Shown in pieces: positions 8,138 through 16,820 of a stretch of 64,000 nt of DNA (its first letter is position 1; the number at the start of each line of letters is the position of its first letter). A program made the position numbers and the translations under genes. Location: the NCBI GenBank assembly GCA_038521825.1, contig JBCBKL010000005.1, forward strand, positions 1 to 64,000, given 5' to 3'. Under the pieces are notes generated by a model that saw nothing but the letters and a program-made list of their open reading frames with translations, was not told where the DNA came from and searched no databases. Source of the stretch: JBCBKL01 sp038521825. Lineage in GTDB: Bacteria > Pseudomonadota > Alphaproteobacteria > Rhodobacterales > Rhodobacteraceae.

Positions 8138-9597
8138 GCCTTTCGCCTAAGAGCGAGCGCGGTGATCACGGCGCTCGCCGCCGCGAGGCCGGCCGACAAA
8201 TAGGCCAGCGCCTGAAAGGCGACTGTCATTGCCGCGCCATGTCCCGGTGTGTCGCTCAACACACCGAAGGTGTCAGTTCCGCCGGCGGCGGCATAGCTGC
8301 CCGCCACGATGCCGCCGACAGCTGCCACGGAAATCAGCCCGGCCATACGTGTGATCGCGTTGTTGATTGCCGACGCGATCCCGGCCTGCCGGTCCTCGAC
8401 GGCGCCCATGACCGTGGTCGAAAGCGGTGCGACCACCAGCGACATCCCGAAACCCACCAAACACATCGCAGGCAGCACGTGGCCCCAGAAATTCTGCGCG
8501 GGGGCGAGGAACCCCATGGCACCATACCCGGCAGCCACAATCAGGCTGCCCGCGATCAGCAGCGGAGCCGGCCCGATCCGGTCGGCGAGCTTGCCCGCAC
8601 GCGGCGACAGCAACGCGATGAAAACCGACATGGGCGCAAAGGCTGCGCTTGCCGCGATCTCGGTCACACCCCAGCCGGCGATGAAGGTCATCGGCATGAA
8701 AAAGAACATGATCGACAGGGCTGCGTACAATGTGAAGGTCAGCGTGTTTGCCGCTGAAAATGGGATCGACCGAAAGAGCGACAGCGGCATCATCGGATTG
8801 TCCGCGCGCGCTTCAAAAACGATGAAGCCGATCAGCAGGACGGCACCCGCGATCAACCAGCCGCCTGCGCCTGACCCGTGATCCAGACTGGTGAGACCCC
8901 ACGCCAGCGCCATCAGGGCGGCCGTGGCCATGGCTGCACCCGGCAGGTCGAGGGCCGCGTCCGGCTCCGTCTCATCCAACCCCACGCGGCTGAGCAGCAG
9001 CCAGATCGCCAGCCCGCCAAGCGGCAGGTTGATGGCAAAGATCCAGCGCCAGACTTCGGGGCCACCGACGGTCAGGGCCAACCCGCCGATTATGGGCCCT
9101 AGCGCGGTGGTAAGCGCAGAAGCCGCTGCCCAGATGCCGATGGCGCGTCCCCTTTCGGCCCTTGGGTAGGCGCGCGATATGATGGCCAGTGACCCAGGCA
9201 CCATGATGGCCGCCCCAACCCCTTGCACCGCGCGGGCCGCGATAAGGAGCGTGGCCGTAGGTGCGACCGCGCACAACATTGAGGCCGCCACAAAGACGCC
9301 GATCCCGACCGCAAAGACACGGGCCAGGCCATAGCGGTCGCCCAAAGCGCCGCCTGCGAGGATCAGGGCCGCGAGGGTCAGCATGTATGCGTTGTGGATC
9401 CACTGGGCCTGAACCAGCGTTGCCGACAGGCTTTCGCGCATGGCAGGCAGGGCGATCGCCACGACGGTTCCGTCGATGAACCCAAGAGCCGACGCCAGAA
9501 TGGCGGATGTCAGAATGAAGGGGCGTGAAGCGGCGGCACAAAAGCCTTCACGAAATACGGGCGCCGCCGTGGTTCGGGGCGCCCGTGTATCCGTCAC
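8125..9597 (-). CDS. MFS efflux transporter, DHA2 (14-TM) family
   Basis: Inner-membrane drug:proton antiporter-like protein of 490 aa, matching the 14-helix EmrB/QacA group. Helix 1 carries GFIDGTVVAIALP, equivalent to the D1 motif (LDxTVxNVALP) of DHA2 transporters. Motif A, GGALGDRYGLAR, lies between helices 2 and 3, and a motif C-like stretch sits in helix 5. There is no adjacent periplasmic adaptor (EmrA), so it may act alone. It converges on metR with a short overlap, and its start is 13 bp from the bactofilin stop on the same strand, so it may be the last gene of that transcript. The exported compound is unknown. Confidence 0.88.
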   Translation of the reverse strand: MTDTRAPRTTAAPVFREGFCAAASRPFILTSAILASALGFIDGTVVAIALPAMRESLSATLVQAQWIHNAYMLTLAALILAGGALGDRYGLARVFAVGIGVFVAASMLCAVAPTATLLIAARAVQGVGAAIMVPGSLAIISRAYPRAERGRAIGIWAAASALTTALGPIIGGLALTVGGPEVWRWIFAINLPLGGLAIWLLLSRVGLDETEPDAALDLPGAAMATAALMALAWGLTSLDHGSGAGGWLIAGAVLLIGFIVFEARADNPMMPLSLFRSIPFSAANTLTFTLYAALSIMFFFMPMTFIAGWGVTEIAASAAFAPMSVFIALLSPRAGKLADRIGPAPLLIAGSLIVAAGYGAMGFLAPAQNFWGHVLPAMCLVGFGMSLVVAPLSTTVMGAVEDRQAGIASAINNAITRMAGLISVAAVGGIVAGSYAAAGGTDTFGVLSDTPGHGAAMTVAFQALAYLSAGLAAASAVITALALRRKAQAA

Positions 9598-9609
9598 GCG
9601 CGGATCGGC

Positions 9610-10107
9610 CTAGCTGGCGGTGGGGCCAGCCTTGGCCGCTGGGGCGCCCTTGGCACCCGAATTCAGCGGATCGTCCTGGCGTTGCACCGACCCTTCGAAA
9701 TGCGCGCCGCTTTCGATGGCTATTGTCTTGTGGATGATGTCACCCTCAACGCGTGCGGTCGATGTCAGACGCACCTTCAGGCCACGGACCCGGCCCACCA
9801 CGCGGCCGTTGATCACGACATCATCGGCGGTCACTTCGCCTTTGATGGTGGCGGTTTCGCCGATGGTCAGCAGATGAGCGCGTATGTCGCCCTCGACCGT
9901 GCCTTCGACTTGGATGTCGCCTGTTGTTTTCATGTTGCCTGTGACGTGCAGGTCAGTCGACAGAACGGATGCAGGCGGTTTTGCCTTGGGTGTACTTGAC
10001 TTCATTTCGCTCGTAGCTGGTGCTGCAGGGGCCTCTGGCGCCGCGGCCGGTTTGCTTGTTTCGGGCGCTTTGGTACCGGGCTCGTTGATTTTACTCTTGG
10101 AAAACAT
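9610..10107 (-). CDS. Bactofilin (DUF583/polymer-forming cytoskeletal protein)
   Basis: Bactofilins are small beta-helical proteins that polymerise without nucleotide and organise cell-wall enzymes. This one has 165 aa. An Ala/Pro/Lys-rich disordered N-terminus of about 48 residues leads to a repetitive beta-helix core (VLSTDLHVTGNMKTTGDI and following repeats, about 49-140) and a short flexible tail. The first 17 bp overlap the end of the upstream M23 peptidase gene, so the two products are translationally coupled. This is the same arrangement as other bactofilin and endopeptidase pairs, in which the filament positions the wall hydrolase. It lacks a membrane anchor of its own. Confidence 0.92.
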   Translation of the reverse strand: MFSKSKINEPGTKAPETSKPAAAPEAPAAPATSEMKSSTPKAKPPASVLSTDLHVTGNMKTTGDIQVEGTVEGDIRAHLLTIGETATIKGEVTADDVVINGRVVGRVRGLKVRLTSTARVEGDIIHKTIAIESGAHFEGSVQRQDDPLNSGAKGAPAAKAGPTAS

Positions 10108-11422
10108 CGTTTGCTGCCTTGATGTAGATCATCGGGTTCACGGCCTTACCGCCGACGCGGACTTCGTAGTGCAGATGCACCCCCGTGGACCGTCCAGTTG
10201 ATCCCATATCACCAATCCTATCCCCGCGCGAGACCCTTTGGCCTACTTTTACGCGTGTTCTGGAAAGGTGGGCATACCGTGTCTCGATTCCGAACTCGTG
10301 CTGGATTTTGACCAGCTTTCCATAGCCCGATTGCCACCCGGCATGAGTGACTACACCGTCCGCAGTAGAATAGAGCGGTGTGCCCGACCGGCCCGCAAAG
10401 TCGAGCCCCTTATGCAGGCGGCGCCCGCCGGTTTTTGGATCGCGCCGGAAACCGAAGCCGCTGGTATAGCGAAACGCGCCCTTTACCGGCAAGGCAAACG
10501 GCGCTTGCTGCGCGGCGATGCGGTAGAGGTTCAGACGGTCCATCCCCTCGAGGATCGAGTTGGCCCGCTCTGCGTCCGGCGACGGAACGGCACCCCGGGT
10601 CGAGAACGAGATCGGCGTGAGCGGTCCGCCCTGGCCGGAATAGCCGCGACGGATCTGCGAAAGAATGCGGTCTGTGTCAAAGCCGGCCGCGCTGAACATC
10701 TTGTCGAGCGGTTTGACAGAGATGGCCATCGCTTCTTCGAGCTGGCGGAAGATCTGGTTGTTCTGATCCCGCAGCAAGGCCAGTTCCATGGCCATGTCGT
10801 CAGCAGCGATAAGGGCGTCCTGCGCGTTGGAGATCACCTTGTCGCGCTCGGCGGCCGTCCGGGCCAGTGCGGCCGCAACCAGGTCAAGCTGCGCTGCCGG
10901 GGCCGATGCCGTCGCGGCGCCAACGCCAGTTTCGACCTGACTTTCGAGATCGGCAAGGGCGACGCGAGCCGCCTCGCGTTCCTTTACGGTGTCGCGCAGA
11001 TTGGACTGAATGACCTCGATACCGGTCTCAAGCTCGTGCCGGCGTGTCTCGGAGGCAAGCAATTCGGACTGCATGACCGAAATTTGATCAAGCGCTGCAT
11101 TAAAGCGTTCCTGCGCCGCCAGGGCCTCGGCGCTGCGCATATCGCGCTGGTCGGCAAGGGCGTCGAGGCGCATCTGGTAGGCATGCAGGTCGCGTTTGGC
11201 CTGCTCGCGGAAGTTGCCTGCGCCGATGCTGTCCATCAGGATGATGGCCGTCGCCACAATCGCCCAGGCGACCATCACCCCAGCTCCACCCAAAGCCAGA
11301 ACCTGTGTCATCGGCCGCAGTCGAATAAACCGCGTATCGGCATCTGATTTCAGAAAAACGCGCCGTTCCGGAAAAACGCGTTCAAGGGCAGCATCAATCT
11401 GAATGCCGAGTCGTGTTCTCAC
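10091..11422 (-). CDS. M23-family peptidoglycan endopeptidase, membrane anchored, coiled coil
   Basis: Periplasm-facing LytM/M23 zinc metallopeptidase of about 443 aa. A short cytoplasmic N-terminus is followed by one transmembrane helix (VLALGGAGVMVAWAIVATAI), a long coiled coil rich in Ala, Glu and Arg, and a C-terminal M23 domain. The zinc ligands are visible as HKGLD and HLHYE, with YAHLS between them. I prefer the GTG start at 11422, preceded by AAAGGA at good spacing. The longer ATG at 11470 would add an unconserved leader. It probably cleaves peptide cross-links at sites organised by the overlapping bactofilin gene product. Confidence 0.9.
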   Translation of the reverse strand: MRTRLGIQIDAALERVFPERRVFLKSDADTRFIRLRPMTQVLALGGAGVMVAWAIVATAIILMDSIGAGNFREQAKRDLHAYQMRLDALADQRDMRSAEALAAQERFNAALDQISVMQSELLASETRRHELETGIEVIQSNLRDTVKEREAARVALADLESQVETGVGAATASAPAAQLDLVAAALARTAAERDKVISNAQDALIAADDMAMELALLRDQNNQIFRQLEEAMAISVKPLDKMFSAAGFDTDRILSQIRRGYSGQGGPLTPISFSTRGAVPSPDAERANSILEGMDRLNLYRIAAQQAPFALPVKGAFRYTSGFGFRRDPKTGGRRLHKGLDFAGRSGTPLYSTADGVVTHAGWQSGYGKLVKIQHEFGIETRYAHLSRTRVKVGQRVSRGDRIGDMGSTGRSTGVHLHYEVRVGGKAVNPMIYIKAANDVFQE

Positions 11423-11639
11423 GTTGCTCGTCCTTTGGTCCCATCCCTGTTGTGGCCAGAAAGTCCCCACAATTCTCGCCTCTACGGTGGATAACTTCGG
11501 GTGTCCGGTCCGGCAACCCTTGTCCTCTCGCTATGCGGGACTCGGCCAAGGAAAATTGGGGATGCGCAAAAAACCGCCGAAACCAATGGCTTGCTGGCCA
11601 CAGTGAATTTACCCAAGGTCAATTATTTCCGGATTGCGC

Positions 11640-12461
11640 TCAATTCGCCACAGCGAGCGGCCAATAGAAATCGGGGGGCAGACCGGCCTCGGCCCGCTTT
11701 TCGTCGTTGAATGGCGGCTTCAGGGGGCCGTGAAAATACTTCTGAACCAGGGCGTGAAAGGCGTCTTTCGGGTCGATGTTTTCGCGTCCGCAAAGGAAAT
11801 GGAACCACTTCGAGCCATAGGCGACATGCCCGACCTCTTCGGCATAGATCGTCTCCAAAGCCGCAACAGCGTCGGCCGCACCGGCCTTCCGAAAGATCTC
11901 GATCATGCCTGGCGTCACATCGAGGCCGCGCGCCTCAAGAACCATGGGCACGACCGCAAGGCGACCCATCAGATCGTCAACCGTATCTTGGGCCGCGCGC
12001 CACATGCCGGCATGAGCGGGCAGTGCCCCATAATGGCTGCCAAGCATTTCGAGGCAGTCGCTGACCAGATTGAAGTGTTTCGACTCTTCGTCGGCCGCTT
12101 TGACCCAATCGTCATAAAATCCGATGGGCATCGGCACGTCCGCAAAGCGGGCGATGATGTCCCAATGCAGATCAACGGCGTTGAGTTCGATATGGGCGAC
12201 GGCGTGCAACAGGGCGATCCGGCCCTGCGGGCTGCCGGGCTTGCGCTTGGGCACGTCGCGCGGGTCCCGCAGTTCCGGCTGATCGGGCCGCGCCGGCCGC
12301 AGTGGCGGATCGGCTTTGCCCACTGGAATGGGTGTGTCAGAGGCGCGGGCCGCAAACCACCGGGTCGCATGCTCGCGCGATAGGGCCGTCTTTTTTCGTC
12401 CGTCCGCGCAGGTCAGGACATCGACCGCCATCTCAGATAGGGTTGCGGGCGCGCCGGTCAT
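11640..12461 (-). CDS. DUF455 family ferritin-like protein
   Basis: Protein of 273 aa of the DUF455 (COG2833) family, which has a ferritin-like four-helix fold. Candidate di-iron ligands are visible as HIELNAVDL, the ExxH of EESKHF, and the ExxH of EEVGHVAY. The biological role of this family is not established; by fold it could bind metal and perform oxidation chemistry like MiaE-type enzymes. It stands alone between the M23 peptidase gene (upstream start region) and a small secreted protein on the same strand. No regulatory signal is evident. Confidence 0.85.
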   Translation of the reverse strand: MTGAPATLSEMAVDVLTCADGRKKTALSREHATRWFAARASDTPIPVGKADPPLRPARPDQPELRDPRDVPKRKPGSPQGRIALLHAVAHIELNAVDLHWDIIARFADVPMPIGFYDDWVKAADEESKHFNLVSDCLEMLGSHYGALPAHAGMWRAAQDTVDDLMGRLAVVPMVLEARGLDVTPGMIEIFRKAGAADAVAALETIYAEEVGHVAYGSKWFHFLCGRENIDPKDAFHALVQKYFHGPLKPPFNDEKRAEAGLPPDFYWPLAVAN

Positions 12462-12485
12462 ACCGCGCGCCCACTTGTCGCAAGA

Positions 12486-12764
12486 TCAGTCCTTGGGCTT
12501 GGACTCGCATTCAAGTTCACCGGGCGCTCCATAGTCGCAGTTGGCCACGGAAATGGTGTCGAACATCTCTTCGCAATCGTCGCCGATCGTGCAGGTGCAG
12601 ACGTGGTTCTTGCACTCAAACTTTTGCTGGCCGGTGACGGCGGCGAACCCCTGGTTGCCCACAACCGCAGTATTCGGTCGCTGGAGACGGTTGTCCTGGG
12701 CCGAGGCGATCGACGCGATTGAGACAGCAATGACAGTGGAAATGGCATAGAGATAGCGTTGCAT
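12486..12764 (-). CDS. Small secreted cysteine-containing protein, unknown function
   Basis: Hypothetical protein of 92 aa. The first 22 residues (MQRYLYAISTVIAVSIASIA, then SA before Q) form a typical Sec signal peptide. The mature part contains six cysteines in a C-x4-CxC-x4-C pattern followed by two more, suggesting disulphides in the periplasm or a secreted role. I do not recognise the family. AGGAG lies just upstream of the ATG (revcomp of CTCCT at 12774-12778). It lies 24 bp from the DUF455 gene on the same strand, and about 140 bp of noncoding sequence separates it from the BCP gene. Confidence 0.7.
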   Translation of the reverse strand: MQRYLYAISTVIAVSIASIASAQDNRLQRPNTAVVGNQGFAAVTGQQKFECKNHVCTCTIGDDCEEMFDTISVANCDYGAPGELECESKPKD

Positions 12765-12904
12765 GGAAAGAACTCCTGCTGAAATAGATTACTAAAAAAT
12801 TGGTCGTCTATAATGCAGGAATGATGCATGCACGCGCTGCCCAAGGTCAAGGATGTCACAGGTAAGGGAACCCTTACCTGCAGCCATCTCGCGCGGCAAT
12901 CCGC

Positions 12905-13366
12905 CTAGAGTGCCTTGACCGCTTCAAGCACCGCCTCGGCGTGGCCCGGCACTTTCACCTTGCGCCAGATCTGGGCCACGTTGCCGTCAGCATCGATCAG
13001 GTAGGTCGCCCGCTCGATGCCCATGTATTTTTTGCCATACATGTTCTTTTCGACCCAGACGCCGTAATCCTCGCAGACGGTTCCGGTTTCGTCCGATAAC
13101 AGGGGAACGGTCAAATCATGTTTGGTGGTGAACTTCTCATGCTTGGCCACACTGTCCTTCGAAATCCCGAAAACCTTGGCGCCCGCATCAGTGAATGCTG
13201 CAAGGTGTTCTGAAAACGCAATGGATTCCTTGGTGCAACCCGGCGTATCATCCTTGGGGTAGAAATAAAGAACAACTGCGCTGCCGCGCAGATCCGACAG
13301 CGTGACATCTTCGCCGCCCGACTGTGGCAGCGTAAAGTCCGGGGCGGGATGAGAAGTATCGAGCAT
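12905..13366 (-). CDS. bcp: BCP-type peroxiredoxin lacking the usual resolving cysteine
   Basis: Thioredoxin-dependent thiol peroxidase of the AhpC/TSA superfamily, 153 aa. It reduces hydroperoxides in the cytoplasm. The peroxidatic site is TPGCTKE with Cys44. In E. coli BCP the resolving Cys is five residues further on; here that position is Ile49, so this member must use another Cys (one is in TVCEDYG) or an external thiol. The start is ATG 13366 with CAGGA upstream. A long in-frame extension to 13924 runs antisense through the next gene and is spurious. It is divergent from the large AsmA/DUF3971 gene, with 66 bp between them. Confidence 0.93.
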   Translation of the reverse strand: MLDTSHPAPDFTLPQSGGEDVTLSDLRGSAVVLYFYPKDDTPGCTKESIAFSEHLAAFTDAGAKVFGISKDSVAKHEKFTTKHDLTVPLLSDETGTVCEDYGVWVEKNMYGKKYMGIERATYLIDADGNVAQIWRKVKVPGHAEAVLEAVKAL

Positions 13367-13432
13367 CGTTGCATCCTGAGGTTGGGTTGGCGATGTATGG
13401 CATGGTAGGATCGGGAGCGACAGTTTAAAGGC

Positions 13433-16400
13433 ATGGCCGAGCCGGAGCCGACAAAAGAGACCAGGATCCGCGTACCACGGCGGCACCGCCCGCGTAGCCT
13501 GTGGCGACGGCTGGGGCTGGGCAGCCTGCTCTTCACGCTTTGCCTGACGGTTGTTCTCTTTGCCTTGGCTTATCTCGTGGTCGGTCGGCCGGTAACCTTG
13601 CCCGAGCGCTACCACGCTCGCATCGAGGCGGATGTGTCTGCCCGTATCCCCAATGCGGATATCCGGTTTCGTGCGCTCCAATTCGTGCTGCGCGATGGCT
13701 GGCAGCCGCGGCTGCGGCTGCAGGATCTGCGTTTTGTCGCGCCAGATGGAGGCCAGATCGTCGCTTTTGCCCAGGTCGATGCCGCCCTTGAATTCGAACC
13801 GCTTTTGCGCGGGCAGGTCGTGCCCAACGAATTGTGGCTGACCGGCGTCGTGGCAAAGATCACCCGCAACAGCGACGGCGGCGTAGCCCTGTCGGGTGGC
13901 ACGGATGTGGGCGGACCGCTGCAAGAGGCGGCCAACGTCACCGAACTGATCGAACAGGTCGACCGGTTGCTCATGACCCGTCCGGAGCTTTCACGCCTCA
14001 AAGCTGCCGAGATCCAGGCATTGACCTTGCGGCTTGAAGATGCGGGCGCCTCAAAGGCCTGGACCATCGATGGCGGGCGGATGCGGCTGACCCGGCAGGA
14101 TAATTACATCCGCCTCTCGGCCGATTTTGCCCTGCTCGATGGCGGCACCGGCATCGCCACGGTCGAGGCGAACTATGCCAGTGAAATCGGTCGGACCGAG
14201 GCGGTTTTCGGCATCAACATGCAAGATGTCGCTGCAAAGGACATCGCGGCCCAGAGCCCGGTCTTCGGATGGCTCGACATCCTGCGCGCGCCGATCTCGG
14301 GCGCCATGCGCAGTGGCATTAATGCGGACGGGTCGATGCAGACGCTGAACGCGACGCTTACAATCGGCGAAGGTGTCGTGCAGCCTAACGAAGCGACAGA
14401 CCCGGTGCCCTTCAACGCGGCACGGACCTATTTCACTTTCGACCCCGCCGACCAAAGCCTGACCTTTGACGAACTCTATGTCGCCAGCAAGTGGATCACC
14501 GGACGGGCCGAGGGGCAGGCCTTTCTCGGTTCGTTCGAGGGCGGCACACTCAGCGATCTTGTCGGGCAGTTTCAGCTCACGGATGTCCGTTTCAATCCCG
14601 CCAACCTCTATGAAAGCGCCATTTCGATCGATCAGGCCGCAATGGACTTTCGGCTGACACCCTGGCCCTTTCGTTTCGAGTTGGGGCAGATGCACATTCA
14701 GGATCAGAACCGGGCGCTGACGCTCAAGGGCGATCTGAAGGCTCAGGCGGACGGCTGGACCTACGCTCTTGACGGTCAGATGGACAGCCTCAACAGCGCG
14801 CGCCTGAAGGAGCTATGGCCCGAAAACCTCGCACCCAAGACGCGGGGCTGGTTGGGCGACAACCTTCTGACAGCGCGATTCCAACGGATTGATCTGGCCC
14901 TGCGCGGTGAACCGGGCGCAAGGCCGCAGACTTATGTGAGCTTTGACTACGACGAGGCCGATATCCGCTATGCAACGACCTTGCCGGTCCTAAGATCGGC
15001 CAAGGGGCATGCCAGCCTGTTGCACAACCGGTTGGTGGTGGCGGTCGACCAGGGCCTGATCACGCCCCCAGAGGGCGGCGCGCTCGACGTGGCGGGCAGT
15101 TCCTTTATTGTGCCTGATATCACGGTCAAACCCGGCGCGCCGTCGATCACGCGGCTCGAGGCGGCAGGCAGTCTGACCGCTATGCTGTCCCTGCTGGATG
15201 AACCGCCCATGAACGTCCTGTCGAACGCCGGGCGCAATGTCAGCTTTGCGACCGGGAACGCGCGGGTGCGCGGTACGCTTGCCCTGCCAATGCGGAAGGA
15301 CGTCAAATTCCGGGACATGGCCTTTGATGCGACGGGCGAGATCACGAATGCCGAAAGCCTGGAAATGGTGCCGGGCCGGGTCTTTGCCGCGCCGCTCCTG
15401 ACTGTGGTTGCCGATGACGAGGCGATTTCCGTATCCGGTGCCGGGCTGCTCGATGAGCTTCCGTTCGACGCGACCTGGCGGCAGGTCTTTGAACCCGGTG
15501 CGGCGGGCCGGGTCGAGGGCACGGTCGAGCTTTCAGCGCGGGCCGCGGATACCTTCAATCTTGGCCAGCCGCCCGATGCAATCAGCGGCACGGCAACCGG
15601 CACGTTCGAGGTCGATCTGCTGCGCGAAGAGCCACCGCGCTTCCGTGTCCGGTCAGACTTGACAGGGTTGGGCTTGAACATTGCGGCTATTGGATGGGCC
15701 AAGGCGCGGTCATCCAAGGGTGAATTCCGGCTTGACGGCCGGGCCGGGCCGGTCCCGGCCATCGATCTCGTTTCGCTTAGTGCTCCGGGCCTTTCGGCCT
15801 CCGGCACTGTCAGCCTGCGCGAGGGCGGGGGGCTGGATCGCGCAAGGCTGGATCAGGTCCGGGTCGGCGGCTGGCTGCAGGCCCCGGTCGATCTGGTGGG
15901 CCGCGGGCCCGACAACACACCTGCGATATTCGTGCGGGGCGGGTCGATCGATTTGCGCAACGCCGAATTCGGAACGGGCGGTGGCGGATCATCGGGCGGG
16001 TCAACCCCTTTGCGCGTCGCTCTTGAGCGGTTGCAGGTCACAGACACGATCGTTCTGAACGGGTTCGAGGGCCGGTTCGAAAGCGGCAGCGGCCTTGGTG
16101 GCGATTTCAGCGCATCGGTCAATGGGCGCGCGCCGATCACCGGTACCATCGCGCCCCGCAACGGACGCAGCACAATCCAGGTGAGTTCCTCGAATGCCGG
16201 CGCGACGCTGGACGCGGCGGGTGTGTTCCGCAATTCCCGCGGGGGCGATCTGTCGCTTGTGCTGCGACCGGTCGGCGAGAACGGCGTTTTCGACGGAACT
16301 CTCAATGTGCGCAACACACAGATGCGCAACGTCCCCCTCATGGCCGAGCTCTTGTCATCGCTCAGCATCGTCGGCCTGCTCGAACAGCTCTCTGGCGACG

Positions 16401-16798
16401 GTATCGGGTTTTCCGAGGTCGACGCCTCGTTCCGGATGACCCCATCAGTGATCGCCCTGACCGAGGCAAGTGCTGTCGGCCCATCAATGGGCATCTCGAT
16501 GGATGGCACCTACCGCGTGGCCGACAAGGCGCTCGATATGCAGGGGGTGATCTCGCCCGTCTATTTCCTTAACAGCATCGGCAGCATCTTTACCCGGCAG
16601 GGCGAAGGACTGATCGGCTTTTCCTACCGGGTGGGCGGTACCGCTGATAATCCCAGTGTTCAGGTTAACCCGCTCTCTGCCCTGACGCCCGGCACCTTCC
16701 GCGAAATCTTCCGCTCGCCGCCGCCAACGGTGACGAGCGAAGGCGAGGTCCGGCGCAAATGGCCCGAACGTCGCGAAAGGGAAGTTGAAGAGCGGTGA
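13433..16798 (+). CDS. Large DUF3971/AsmA-like envelope protein (YhdP/TamB class)
   Basis: Protein of 1121 aa with a basic cytoplasmic N-terminus, one transmembrane helix at about residues 24-48 (LLFTLCLTVVLFALAYLVVG), and a very long periplasmic beta-rich region ending in an AsmA-like C-terminal domain. Proteins of this class (YhdP, TamB, AsmA) form hydrophobic-groove bridges that move phospholipids between inner and outer membranes; that role here is inference from fold class. The frame is open and uninterrupted. The 3' end precedes queA by 22 bp, so queA is probably read from the same transcript. Confidence 0.85.
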   Translation: MAEPEPTKETRIRVPRRHRPRSLWRRLGLGSLLFTLCLTVVLFALAYLVVGRPVTLPERYHARIEADVSARIPNADIRFRALQFVLRDGWQPRLRLQDLRFVAPDGGQIVAFAQVDAALEFEPLLRGQVVPNELWLTGVVAKITRNSDGGVALSGGTDVGGPLQEAANVTELIEQVDRLLMTRPELSRLKAAEIQALTLRLEDAGASKAWTIDGGRMRLTRQDNYIRLSADFALLDGGTGIATVEANYASEIGRTEAVFGINMQDVAAKDIAAQSPVFGWLDILRAPISGAMRSGINADGSMQTLNATLTIGEGVVQPNEATDPVPFNAARTYFTFDPADQSLTFDELYVASKWITGRAEGQAFLGSFEGGTLSDLVGQFQLTDVRFNPANLYESAISIDQAAMDFRLTPWPFRFELGQMHIQDQNRALTLKGDLKAQADGWTYALDGQMDSLNSARLKELWPENLAPKTRGWLGDNLLTARFQRIDLALRGEPGARPQTYVSFDYDEADIRYATTLPVLRSAKGHASLLHNRLVVAVDQGLITPPEGGALDVAGSSFIVPDITVKPGAPSITRLEAAGSLTAMLSLLDEPPMNVLSNAGRNVSFATGNARVRGTLALPMRKDVKFRDMAFDATGEITNAESLEMVPGRVFAAPLLTVVADDEAISVSGAGLLDELPFDATWRQVFEPGAAGRVEGTVELSARAADTFNLGQPPDAISGTATGTFEVDLLREEPPRFRVRSDLTGLGLNIAAIGWAKARSSKGEFRLDGRAGPVPAIDLVSLSAPGLSASGTVSLREGGGLDRARLDQVRVGGWLQAPVDLVGRGPDNTPAIFVRGGSIDLRNAEFGTGGGGSSGGSTPLRVALERLQVTDTIVLNGFEGRFESGSGLGGDFSASVNGRAPITGTIAPRNGRSTIQVSSSNAGATLDAAGVFRNSRGGDLSLVLRPVGENGVFDGTLNVRNTQMRNVPLMAELLSSLSIVGLLEQLSGDGIGFSEVDASFRMTPSVIALTEASAVGPSMGISMDGTYRVADKALDMQGVISPVYFLNSIGSIFTRQGEGLIGFSYRVGGTADNPSVQVNPLSALTPGTFREIFRSPPPTVTSEGEVRRKWPERREREVEER

Positions 16799-16820
16799 CG
16801 CCGGCGTTAAGCCGCGCGTC

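Noticed and set aside
10238..11347. Long rightward frame of 369 codons
   Set aside because: It is the shadow of the M23 peptidase gene; codon pattern and motifs belong to the opposite strand.
13367..13924. Long N-terminal extension of the BCP gene
   Set aside because: It is antisense to the AsmA-like gene, has no family similarity, and the internal ATG at 13366 has a good ribosome site.
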